Of a stretch of 64,000 nucleotides of DNA, positions 34,702 through 43,843 are shown in pieces. The stretch is from Gemmatimonadetes bacterium T265. Its GTDB lineage: Bacteria > Gemmatimonadota > Gemmatimonadetes > Gemmatimonadales > Gemmatimonadaceae. The translations under genes and the position numbers were made by a program. Position 1 is the first letter of the stretch. Each line of letters starts with the position of its first letter. The stretch is taken from the NCBI GenBank assembly GCA_019973575.1, contig BPUI01000003.1:186001-250000 (forward strand), read 5' to 3'. The notes beneath the pieces were generated by a model. The model worked only from the letters and a program-made list of their open reading frames with translations, did no database searches and had not been told where the DNA came from.

Positions 34702-34757
34702 GCGCTGTTGGTGGGACACTGTTGATGCCGTGCTGTTGGTGAGGCGCTGTTGATACG
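34702..34757 (+). repeat. Two imperfect 28-bp repeats rich in CTGTTGRT
   Basis: Copies at 34702-34729 and 34730-34757 share the pattern GCTGTTGGTG...CTGTTGAT. Each copy holds two CTGTTG hexamers, so the region shows four CTGTTGRT boxes. It lies between the NRPS stop and the M16 peptidase. It may be a regulator-binding array or slippage product. No CRISPR character. Confidence 0.55.
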
Positions 34758-34887
34758 GCGGCCCGGGCCAGCCGGGGTCAGCGCCGTCCGGCCGCTCTCT
34801 TGACAGGATCCGGCCCACCCCGCCTCTTGGCGGCGTGTGGCGAGCCCGTTCCCCCGCGGCACCCGTCGTCATCACCGGCCCCCTGTC

Positions 34888-37659
34888 ATGCCCCGCTTCC
34901 CACGCCGGCTCCGGCGGCTCGCACCCGCCGCCGCGGCCCTCGCACTCGGCGCCCTCGCCGCGCCGGCGCCCGCCCAACCCGCCGCGGCCGCGCCGCCCGT
35001 CCGCGTCACCTCGGTCGAAGGCATCACCGAGTACCGGCTGTCGAACGGCCTCCGTGTCCTCCTCTTCCCGGACGCGTCGAAGCCTACGGCGACCGTCAAC
35101 ATCACGTACTTCGTCGGCTCCGCCAAGGAAGGCTACGGCGAGACCGGGATGGCGCACCTGCTCGAGCACATGGTGTTCAAGGGGTCGCCGCGCCACACGA
35201 ACATCCCGCAGGAGCTGACGGCGCACGGCGCGCGCCCGAACGGGACCACGTGGCTCGAGCGGACGAACTACTTCGAGACCATCCCCGCCGTCGACACCAC
35301 GCTCGCCTGGGCGCTCGACCTCGAGGCCGACCGGATGGTGAACTCGTACATCGCCGACAAGGACCTGCGGAGCGAGTTCTCCGTCGTGCGCAATGAGTTC
35401 GAGATGGGGGAGAACAGCCCGTTCAACGTGACGATGGAGCGCGCGATGTCGGCCGCGTTCCTCTGGCACGGGTACGGGCGGTCGACGATCGGCAACCGGT
35501 CCGACATCGAGAACGTCCCGATCACGCGGCTGCAGGCGTTCTACCACAAGTACTACCAGCCCGACAACGCGATGCTCGTCGTCGCGGGTAAGTTCGACGA
35601 GCCGCGCACGCTGGCCCTGATCGCCGAGAAGTTCGGCCGCATCCCGCGCCCCGCGCGCGCGCTCGAGCCGTCGTACACGGTCGAGCCGACGCAGGACGGC
35701 GAGCGCACCGTGACCGTGCGCCGCGTCGGCGACGTACAGCTCGCCTTCGCGCTCTACCACATCCCGCCGGCCGCGCACGCGGACTACCCGGCCGTCGCGG
35801 TGCTGGGCGAGGTGTTAGGCAGCGAACCGTCGGGGCGGCTCTACCAGGCGCTCGTCGTGCCGAAGCGCGCCTCGTCCGCGGGCGCGTGGAGCTACGAGGT
35901 GCGCGACCCCGGCATCCTGATCGCCTTCACCCAGGTGCGCCGCGAGGACTCGCTCGCCGTCGCGCAGCGCGTCCTGCTCGCCACGCTCGACTCGGCCGGG
36001 CGCACCGCGCCGACCGCCGCCGAAGTCGACCGCGCGAAGACCGCGCTGCTCACGCAGTGGGACCTGACGTTCAACAACTCGGAGCGCGTCGCGCTCGACC
36101 TCTCCGAGTCGGCCGCGGCGGGCGACTGGCGGCTGCTGTTCGTGCAGCGCGACCGCATCAAGCAGGTCACCCCGGCCGACGTGCAGCGCGTGGCCGCCGC
36201 GTACCTCAAGCCCGCCAACCGCACGACGGCGCTCTTCGTCCCGACCGCCGCGCCCGACCGGGCCGAGGTGCCGGTGACGCCGAACATCGACGCGATCGTC
36301 GGCGGCTACAAGGGGAACGCGGCCGTCGCCGCGGGCGAGGCGTTCGACCCCTCGCCCGCGAACGTCGACGCCCGCACGACGCGCACGCGCCTGGCGAGCG
36401 GGCTCCAGCTCGCGCTCCTCCCCAAGAAGACACGCGGCGGCACGGTCACGGCCGCGTTCACCCTGCGCACGGGCGACGAGGCGTCGCTCCAGGGGCGCCG
36501 CGCCGCCGCCGAGCTGACCGCGCAGATGATCCTCCGCGGCACGAAGGCGCTCACGCGCCAGCAGGTGAAGGACTCGCTCGACAAGCTGAAGGCCAACGTG
36601 TACGTGTACGGCGGCCCGACCGAGGTGGGCGGCGGGATCGAGACGACGCGCGAGAACCTGCCCGCGGTGCTGCGGCTCGTCGGCCAGTCGCTGCGCGAGC
36701 CGGCGTTGGACGCGAAGGAGTTCGAGCTCCTCAAGTCCGAACAGCTCGCGCAGCTCGACGAGCAGCGGAGCGAGCCGACCGCGCTCGGCTCGATCGCCTA
36801 CCAGCGCGCGCTGCACCCCCACACCAAGGGGCACCCGCTCTACACGCCGACGCTCGACGAGCGGGGGGCGGACGTGCGCGCGCTCACCGCGGACGACGTG
36901 CGGCGCTTCCACCGCGACTTCTACGGCGCGAGCGCGGGCGAACTCTCGGTGGTGGGCGACTTCGACCGCGCGCGAGTCGCCGCGCTCGCCGACTCGCTGT
37001 TCGCCACCTGGAAGAGCGCGACGCCGTTCCGCCGCGTGCCCGTGCCATACGCGGCGGTCGCCGCGGGCACGCAGTCGATCCTCACGCCCGACAAGGCGAA
37101 CGCGTTCTTCCTCGCCGGCACCAACCTGCGCCTGCGCGACGACGACCCGGACTACCCGGCGCTCGTGCTCGCGAACTACATGCTGGGCGGCGGCTTCCTC
37201 AACTCGCGCCTCGCGACGCGCATCCGGCAGAAGGAGGGGATCAGCTACGGCGTCGGCTCGCAGTTCCAGGCGAGCGCGCTCGATTCCGCGGGCGGCTTCA
37301 CGACGTACGCGATCTACGCCCCGCAGAACGTCGACCGGCTGGAGAAGGCGTTCCGCGAGGAGATCGCGCGCGCCGAGAAGGAGGGGTTCACCGCGGACGA
37401 GGTCGCGCAGGCCAAGGCGGGGTGGCTGCAGAACCGCCAGACGACGCGCGCCCGGGACGCCGCTCTCGCCCGGGCGTTAGGCCAGCAGCTCTACCTCGGC
37501 CGCACGACCGCGTGGGACGCGGGGGTGGAGGCGCGGGTGCAGGCGCTCACGCCCGACCAGGTGCGCGCGGCGCTCGCGCGGGCGGTCGACCCGGCGAAGG
37601 TGGTGATCGTGAAGGCGGGCGACTGGAGCAACAAGACGCAGGCGGCGGCGGTGCCCTGA
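34888..37659 (+). CDS. M16-family zinc metallopeptidase (two M16 halves)
   Basis: A 923-residue periplasmic protein with a signal peptide (MPRFPRRLRRLAPAAAALALG, cleavage near APAQP). The first half carries the inverted zinc motif HLLEH (about 90-94) in GMAHLLEHMVFKGSPRHTN, with a downstream Glu in the SEFSVVRNEFEMGE stretch as likely third ligand. The second half (about 480-900) is the non-catalytic M16C-type repeat with NYMLGGGFLNSRLATRIRQKEGISYGV. Such clam-shell peptidases degrade small peptides. Placed after an NRPS, it might process or protect against the product, but similar proteins are common in these bacteria without any NRPS. The start is fixed by the signal peptide. Confidence 0.93.
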   Translation: MPRFPRRLRRLAPAAAALALGALAAPAPAQPAAAAPPVRVTSVEGITEYRLSNGLRVLLFPDASKPTATVNITYFVGSAKEGYGETGMAHLLEHMVFKGSPRHTNIPQELTAHGARPNGTTWLERTNYFETIPAVDTTLAWALDLEADRMVNSYIADKDLRSEFSVVRNEFEMGENSPFNVTMERAMSAAFLWHGYGRSTIGNRSDIENVPITRLQAFYHKYYQPDNAMLVVAGKFDEPRTLALIAEKFGRIPRPARALEPSYTVEPTQDGERTVTVRRVGDVQLAFALYHIPPAAHADYPAVAVLGEVLGSEPSGRLYQALVVPKRASSAGAWSYEVRDPGILIAFTQVRREDSLAVAQRVLLATLDSAGRTAPTAAEVDRAKTALLTQWDLTFNNSERVALDLSESAAAGDWRLLFVQRDRIKQVTPADVQRVAAAYLKPANRTTALFVPTAAPDRAEVPVTPNIDAIVGGYKGNAAVAAGEAFDPSPANVDARTTRTRLASGLQLALLPKKTRGGTVTAAFTLRTGDEASLQGRRAAAELTAQMILRGTKALTRQQVKDSLDKLKANVYVYGGPTEVGGGIETTRENLPAVLRLVGQSLREPALDAKEFELLKSEQLAQLDEQRSEPTALGSIAYQRALHPHTKGHPLYTPTLDERGADVRALTADDVRRFHRDFYGASAGELSVVGDFDRARVAALADSLFATWKSATPFRRVPVPYAAVAAGTQSILTPDKANAFFLAGTNLRLRDDDPDYPALVLANYMLGGGFLNSRLATRIRQKEGISYGVGSQFQASALDSAGGFTTYAIYAPQNVDRLEKAFREEIARAEKEGFTADEVAQAKAGWLQNRQTTRARDAALARALGQQLYLGRTTAWDAGVEARVQALTPDQVRAALARAVDPAKVVIVKAGDWSNKTQAAAVP

Positions 37660-37673
37660 GCGACCGATAGTCG

Positions 37674-38757
37674 TTAGGTCTGCGGCGGTGCGGCGGGCGG
37701 CTGCGTGAAGTCGAAGCAGTCGCCCATGTCGTCCGCCGCGGCCGCGCGCGCGCTCGGCGGGGCGACGCCGAAGAGCGTCGCGCAGCACCTGAGCAGGCTC
37801 ACGTGCGAGTGCTGCGCGTGGGAGACGTAGCCCGACTTCGCGAACGGGCTCGGCACCAGGCACCCGACGCGCGTGCCGTAGCTGAACTTGCGTGTTCGCG
37901 TAGCCGGGGTGCCCCGGGTCGGCCGTCGTCCACGTCTCGACGTCCGGCGGCGTAACGTGGTCGTACCAGCCGCCCCAGTCGTCCCAGGTGACGAAGGTCG
38001 CCGTCGTGGGCCAGAGCCCGCCGGCGATGATCGCGTGCACCTGGTCGACGGTCCACTGCACCCCGTGCGTGACGTCGCTGACGAGCGGGGTGTTCTTGTC
38101 GGGCGGGTCGGGCGGGTGCTCGCTCGCGTCGTGCGGCGCGTAGACCCACGACACGGTCGGCAGGTCGCCCTTCGCGGCGTCGGTCGCGAACTGCGCGGAC
38201 GGCAGCGCGGGCGTCCCCGCCGTCTCCTCGAGGAAGGCGAACGCGTAGCCGCCGTAGTTGCGCCACGTGTGCCCCGCGCGGGCGAGCGCGCCCGGGAGCG
38301 TCGGTAGGGCGAAGGGCGCGGTGCCGGCGGGGAGCCGGTACGCGGGCGGGTTGTCGATCACCGGCGAGTCGCCGGCGATCAGCATCAGGTGGTTGGGCGT
38401 CGACGGGCCGGCGACGTCGGTGAAGTAGCGGTCGCAGAGCGTGAACTGGCGCGCCCACGCGAAGTACGCCGGGATGTCGGCCTCGACGAACTGCTCGCGC
38501 AGGGCCGTCGTCTCGCGCGTGAGCCAGGCGCCGTGCCGGTGGTCGGGGTCGGCCGCGGGCGGGTTGGCCGAGCGCGGCATCGCCATCCCGTCCGCGCCCG
38601 GGAAGGTGCCAAAGTAGTTGTCGAACGCGTGGTTCTCCTTGACGAGGAGGACCACGTGCTCGATCCGCCCCACGCCCGCGGCGACCGTCGTCGAGCCCGG
38701 GGTGGGAGTGGGGGCGCGCGCCGGCGGCGCGGGGGTCGCGCGCTCGGGCGAGGGCAT
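37674..38757 (-). pseudogene. Phospholipase C/acid phosphatase-type phosphoesterase, frameshifted
   Basis: From 38757 the protein reads through the PF04185 landmarks IEHVVLLVKENHAFDNYFG, GPSTPNHLMLIAGDSP and TFVTWDDWGGWYDHVTPPD. Near 37890 the frame shifts by one base: GYANT is followed by KFSYGTRVGCLVPSPFAKSGYVSH in another frame, ending at 37674 with DMGDCFDFTQPP. Removing one base in the ACGCAAG stretch rejoins the frames to about 360 residues. Only 17-20 bp separate it from the M16 gene end (convergent). It could be a real mutation or an assembly error. An intact protein would hydrolyse phosphodiesters or phosphomonoesters in the periplasm; no clear signal peptide was seen. Confidence 0.85.
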
Positions 38758-38874
38758 CTTCGGAACATGGCGAGCGCGTCTGATCCCGGACAGCGCCCGA
38801 CGCCGTGGCCGACAGGCGGTGACCGGGTCGTGACGGTTGCGGCCCGCGTGAACGTTCGTGGGCCGGCGTCCGGG

Positions 38875-38914
38875 TGTCCGGATCCGGACACCGGCGTCCC
38901 ACGGTCGGACACGG
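38875..38914. promoter_or_regulatory. Palindromic element, copy 1 (upstream of HlyD-ABC-ADOP operon)
   Basis: TGTCCGGATCCGGACA (38875-38890) is a perfect 16-bp palindrome, followed by CCGGCGTCCC and a CGGACAC-like tail. Related elements lie at 51929, 54565 and 59834. This copy is 141 bp upstream of the HlyD start. It is a probable operator or activator site. Confidence 0.6.
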
Positions 38915-39030
38915 CGCGCCGCGGTGACGCGAGGCAAGTCGTGTGCACGTCACGACTTCCGCGTTTCGCGCCCGGGCACACGGCTCGCCATTCGCCGGAG
39001 TATCTCTCTCCGCCTTCGCACGCCCCGTCC

Positions 39031-40344
39031 GTGGACATCCCCCGCCCCAAGCGCAAGAAGACGTTCCGCAACGTGCTCGTCGCCGCCGGCCTCGCGGTCG
39101 CGGCGGCGGGTACGGCCGCGCTCACGCGCCTCGAGCCGGCGGCACCGAGCGTGGAGCGCGCGACGCTGTGGATCGACACCGTGCGGCGCGGGGCGTTCGT
39201 GCGGCAGGTCCGCGCGCCTGGGACGCTCGTGCCCGAGCACGTGCGGCTTATCTCGGCGCTCACGCAAGGGCGCGTCGAGCAGATCCTCGTGCGCCCCGGC
39301 GCCGCGGTCGAGGCGGGGACGGTGCTCTTTACCCTCTCCAACCCCGACGTGCAGCTCCAGTTGCTGGAGGCCGAGCGCCAGCTCGGCGCGGCGCAGGCGA
39401 CCCTCGTCAGCCTGAAGTCCCAGCTCGAGACGGCGCGGCTCGCCCAGCAGGCGACGGTGGCCGGGCTGCAGAACGACTACGCCGAGGCGCGCCGCAACGC
39501 GGACGTCTACGAAGCGTTAGGCAAGAAGGGACTCGCGAGCGTGAACGAGATGCAGAACGCGCGCGACCGGGCGAGCTCGCTCTCGCTCCGCCGCGACATC
39601 GAGCAGCGGCGGCTCGCCCTCGCGGGGAGCACGATCGGCCAGCAGCTCGCGCTCGAGGAGGCGAACGTCGAGCGGATGCGCGCGGTGGCGCAGTTCCAGC
39701 GCGAGCGGCTGGCGTCGATGCAGGTGACCGCGGGCGAGGCCGGCGTGCTGCAGAGCGAGGACCTCGACTACGGGCAGTGGGTGCTGCCGGGGCAGGTGCT
39801 CGCGCGCGTCGCGCAGCCCGGGCGGCTGAAGGCGGTGCTGCGCGTCCCCGAGACGCAGGCGAAGGACGTGGCGGTGGGGCAGGTGGTCGCGGTCGACACG
39901 CGCACCGGCTCTGGCGCGGCCGACGGGCAGCGCGCGGGCGCGGCGGTCGCCACGGGCGGCACGACGGGCGTGATCCCGGGGCGCGTGATGCGCGTCGACC
40001 CCGCGGTGCAGAACGGCACGGTGGCGGTCGAGGTCGCGCTCGAGCCCGCGGGCGGGGTGCTGCCGCCGGGGGTGCGCGCGGACCTCTCGGTCGACGGCAC
40101 GGTCGAGATCGAGCGGCTGTCGGACGTGCTCTCGGTCGGGCGCCCGGCGTACGGGCAGCCGGAGAGCACGGTCGGGCTGTTCCGCCTGTCGCCCGACGGG
40201 ACGGCGGCCCGGCGGGTGCGGGTGACGTTAGGCCGCGCCTCGGTGAACGCGGTCGAGGTGCTGCGCGGGCTCAATCCCGGCGACCGCGTGATCATCTCGG
40301 ACGTCTCGCAGTACGACGCGCAGGACAGGCTCCGGATCAGGTGA
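39031..40344 (+). CDS. HlyD/MacA-type periplasmic adaptor protein
   Basis: A 437-residue membrane fusion protein. One N-terminal helix (NVLVAAGLAVAAAGTAALT) anchors it. A lipoyl-like half follows (APGTLVPEHVRLISALTQGRVEQILVRPGAAV), then a long helical hairpin (about 105-215), the second lipoyl half and a beta-barrel (RVARPGRLK-like, RVMRVDPAVQNGTVAVEVAL). Such adaptors link an inner-membrane transporter to an outer-membrane channel. The next genes are a MacB-type ATPase and three FtsX-type permeases, so this is the MacA-like part of the export system; no TolC homologue is in the window. GTG start at 39031 precedes the anchor. Confidence 0.93.
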   Translation: MDIPRPKRKKTFRNVLVAAGLAVAAAGTAALTRLEPAAPSVERATLWIDTVRRGAFVRQVRAPGTLVPEHVRLISALTQGRVEQILVRPGAAVEAGTVLFTLSNPDVQLQLLEAERQLGAAQATLVSLKSQLETARLAQQATVAGLQNDYAEARRNADVYEALGKKGLASVNEMQNARDRASSLSLRRDIEQRRLALAGSTIGQQLALEEANVERMRAVAQFQRERLASMQVTAGEAGVLQSEDLDYGQWVLPGQVLARVAQPGRLKAVLRVPETQAKDVAVGQVVAVDTRTGSGAADGQRAGAAVATGGTTGVIPGRVMRVDPAVQNGTVAVEVALEPAGGVLPPGVRADLSVDGTVEIERLSDVLSVGRPAYGQPESTVGLFRLSPDGTAARRVRVTLGRASVNAVEVLRGLNPGDRVIISDVSQYDAQDRLRIR

Positions 40345-40369
40345 CGCAAACCTTCGAGACGAAGCCCGT

Positions 40370-40479
40370 GTCATCCTGAGCGCAGCGAAGGATCGCCGTC
40401 CTCACGCCGGTCGTTCGCCGGGTCGGCCCTGCCGGTGTGGTCGCCGGGGACAGCGATCCTTCGCTGCGCTCGGGATGAC
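40370..40479. repeat. Inverted repeat with 26-bp arms (MITE/REP-like)
   Basis: The left arm 40370-40395 (starting GTCATCCTGAGCGCAGCG) and right arm 40454-40479 (ending TGCGCTCGGGATGAC) are inverted copies with one mismatch around a 58-nt loop. This arm sequence is a familiar dispersed repeat in high-GC bacteria. Located between the adaptor and ATPase genes, it could fold in the mRNA and tune expression of the distal operon. Confidence 0.8.
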
Positions 40480-40556
40480 AGCTTCGCCCTCATCATGACA
40501 GCCTCGCCCTCATCGTCCCACAGCTCGCCGAACCACGCCATTCGCCCCTCGCCACC

Positions 40557-41288
<732 letters not shown>

Positions 41289-41304
41289 CGGGGAGGCCGC
41301 GCGC

Positions 41305-43782
41305 GTGCGCGCCGCACTCCGCCAGGCCTGGCGCTCGCTGATCGGGCGCCCCGCGCTCTCGCTCACGGTCCTCGTCGTCTTCGCGTTAGGCGTCGGCGCG
41401 AACGCGGCGATGCTCGGGGCGCTCGACGCGCTGCTGCTGCGCGCGCCGGCGCACGTGCGCGACGCGGACCGCGTGGCGCGGGTGTACGTGGCGCGGCCGC
41501 CGCAGGGCGGGATGGGGGGCGGCGTCGCCGGCGTCCTGAACTACCCGTTCCTCGCCGCACTCCGGCGCGAGGCGCCCGCGTTCGCCGCCGTCGCGGGGCT
41601 GTACGACCTCGACAAGGTTCCGTTCGGAACGGGGACGACGGGGGCGCTCCTACATGCGCGCGCCGTGTCCTCGGCGTTCTTCCCGATGCTCGGCGTCCGG
41701 CCCGCGCTCGGCCGCTGGTTCACCGCGGACGAGGACCGCGCGAACGTCCCGGTGACCGCCGTCGTGCTCGGGGACGCCCTGTGGCGGCGCCGGTTCGGCC
41801 GCGACCCCGCGGTATTGGGGCGAATCGTGGCGATCGGTCCGCTGCGGGCGCGCGTCGTGGGCGTGGCGCCGCCCGACTTCGCGGGCCTCGATTTCGCGGC
41901 GGTCGACCTCTGGCTGCCCGTCGTGCCGGCGGGTACGACGTTCTTCACGCGCGAGGCGGTGACGAGCACGGGCTCGTACTGGTTGACGATCGTCGGCCGC
42001 CTGCGGGACGGGGTCGCGCCGGACGCCGCCGCGGCGCAGGCGACCGCCGCGTTACGCCGCGTCGCCTTGGCCGACCATGCGCTTCCTCCGGCGATTGCGG
42101 CGATTACGGCCGCGTCGCGCGTGCTGCTCGGCCCCGTGCAGGCCGCGCGCGGCCCGGAGCAGGGCGACGCGCGCCGGCTGCCCGTGTGGCTCGCCCTCAC
42201 CTCCGCCGCGCTGCTGCTGGCCGCGGCGGCGAACGCGACCGGGCTGCTGCTGACGCGCGCGCTGGAGCGGCGCCGCGAGCTGGCGGTGCGGCGCGCGTTA
42301 GGCGCCCGGCGGCGGCACCTGGCGCGCGACGTCGCGGCGGAGGCGACGCTGCTGGCTGTCGGCAGTGCCGTCCTCGCCGCCGGCGTCGCCGCCGCGCTCG
42401 GGGGCGCGGTGCGGCGCTACGTGTTAGGCGATGCGTTCGCCACGCTCCCCGTGCTCGACGCGCGCCGGGCGCTGCTCACGGCGGGCGTCGCGCTCGTCGC
42501 CTGCCTCGCGAGCGCCGCGGCGGCGGGCGCCTTCGCGAGCCGTCTGCCGTTGAGCAACCTGCTCAAGACCGGCGCGCGCGGCAGCACGCGTGCGGCCGGG
42601 CGCGTGCTCGGCGGACTCGTGGCCGCGCAGGTCGCGCTCGCGTTCGTGCTCGTCATGGCGGCGGGCCTCTTCGCCGAGAGCCTGCGGCGCGCGCTGGCCG
42701 AGCGGATCGGGTACGACGCGCCGCACGTGCTCGCCGTCCAACTCGACCAGGATGGGATGTTCGGAGGCGACACGACCACGGCGGCGGTCGCCCGAAAGAT
42801 CGTGGCGTACCGCCGCGCGGCCGAGCGCGTGCGGGCGCTTCCGGGCGTGACGGGCGTGGCGTTCACGGACACGCCGCCGCTGCAGTCCCTCCGTGGGTGG
42901 TCGTTCACGGTCCCGGGACTCGACTCGGTTCCGCAACTGCCCGGCGGCGGCCCGTATGCACGGTGGGTGTCGCCCGACTATTTGGCCGTGGTCGGGACGC
43001 GGCTCCTGCGCGGGCGCGTGCCCCGCGCTTCGTCTGACACCGCGGCCCCGGACGAGGTCGTGGTGAGCGCGCTCGCGGCGCGGCTGCTCTGGCCGGGGCG
43101 TGACGCCGTCGGGCGGTGCGTAAAGCTCGGCGACAGCAAGCGGTGCGCGACGGTGGTCGGCGTGTCGGAGGAGGTGCGCCGCTTCGGCCTCACCGAGCCG
43201 GAAGCGATGTTCGCGTACGTCGGCAGCGCGTTCACGCGCGACGCGCCGGCCGCGCTGCTCGTGCGTACGCGCGCCGACGCCGACGCGCTCGCGCCCACCG
43301 TCGTGCGCGCGGTCGCCGCGCTCGACCCGGGGCGCGAGCCCCCCGCGGTGACCTCACTGGCCGAGTCGTTCGAGCAGAACTACCGCCCCTTCCGCGCGGG
43401 CGCGGCGCTGCTGAGCGCGTTCGGCGCGGTGTCGCTCGTGCTCGCCGCGGCCGGGCTCGCGGGCGCGGTCGCCTACGCGCTCGCGCAGCGGACGCGCGAG
43501 GTGGGCGTGCGGCTCGCGTTAGGCGCGCGGGCGCGCCACGTGGTGTGGCTGCTGGCGCGCGGCGGGCTGCTGCCCGCGGCCGCGGGGCTCGCGGCGGGCG
43601 CGGTCGCGGCGCTCGCCGCCGGGCGCGCGGCGCGGGCGCTCCTCTACGGCGTCGCGCCGCAGGACCCGGCCGTGGCGCTCGGCGCGGCGGCGGTGCTGCT
43701 CGGCGCGGCGGGGCTCGCCTGCTGGCTGCCGGCGCGGCGCGCGCGGCTGGTGCCGCCGGCCGAGGCGCTGCGGGCGGAGTGA
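41305..43782 (+). CDS. ADOP/MacB-type FtsX permease 1
   Basis: An 825-residue permease of the ADOP family (long, duplicated FtsX-type). The first helix (LVVFALGVGANAAMLGALDALLLR) is followed by a large periplasmic MacB_PCD domain (about 60-240), a first FtsX domain (about 290-410), a second periplasmic domain and a C-terminal FtsX domain ending VPPAEALRAE. The family ends in the LRAE-type tail seen in all members here. It starts with GTG 16 bp after the ATPase. Function is probably export of, or mechanical action on, a periplasmic or outer-membrane substrate with the HlyD adaptor. Substrate unknown. Confidence 0.93.
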   Translation: MRAALRQAWRSLIGRPALSLTVLVVFALGVGANAAMLGALDALLLRAPAHVRDADRVARVYVARPPQGGMGGGVAGVLNYPFLAALRREAPAFAAVAGLYDLDKVPFGTGTTGALLHARAVSSAFFPMLGVRPALGRWFTADEDRANVPVTAVVLGDALWRRRFGRDPAVLGRIVAIGPLRARVVGVAPPDFAGLDFAAVDLWLPVVPAGTTFFTREAVTSTGSYWLTIVGRLRDGVAPDAAAAQATAALRRVALADHALPPAIAAITAASRVLLGPVQAARGPEQGDARRLPVWLALTSAALLLAAAANATGLLLTRALERRRELAVRRALGARRRHLARDVAAEATLLAVGSAVLAAGVAAALGGAVRRYVLGDAFATLPVLDARRALLTAGVALVACLASAAAAGAFASRLPLSNLLKTGARGSTRAAGRVLGGLVAAQVALAFVLVMAAGLFAESLRRALAERIGYDAPHVLAVQLDQDGMFGGDTTTAAVARKIVAYRRAAERVRALPGVTGVAFTDTPPLQSLRGWSFTVPGLDSVPQLPGGGPYARWVSPDYLAVVGTRLLRGRVPRASSDTAAPDEVVVSALAARLLWPGRDAVGRCVKLGDSKRCATVVGVSEEVRRFGLTEPEAMFAYVGSAFTRDAPAALLVRTRADADALAPTVVRAVAALDPGREPPAVTSLAESFEQNYRPFRAGAALLSAFGAVSLVLAAAGLAGAVAYALAQRTREVGVRLALGARARHVVWLLARGGLLPAAAGLAAGAVAALAAGRAARALLYGVAPQDPAVALGAAAVLLGAAGLACWLPARRARLVPPAEALRAE

Positions 43783-43843
43783 GCGCGGGAACGTAGGAAC
43801 ACGCCGCCAGCACGCCGCCAGGGCGACCCGTTCCGGACCCACG

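Noticed and set aside
34702-34757. CRISPR-like array
   Set aside because: Only two imperfect 28-bp units with no spacers; the 15-bp array at 25939 is coding and also spacerless. No cas genes are present.
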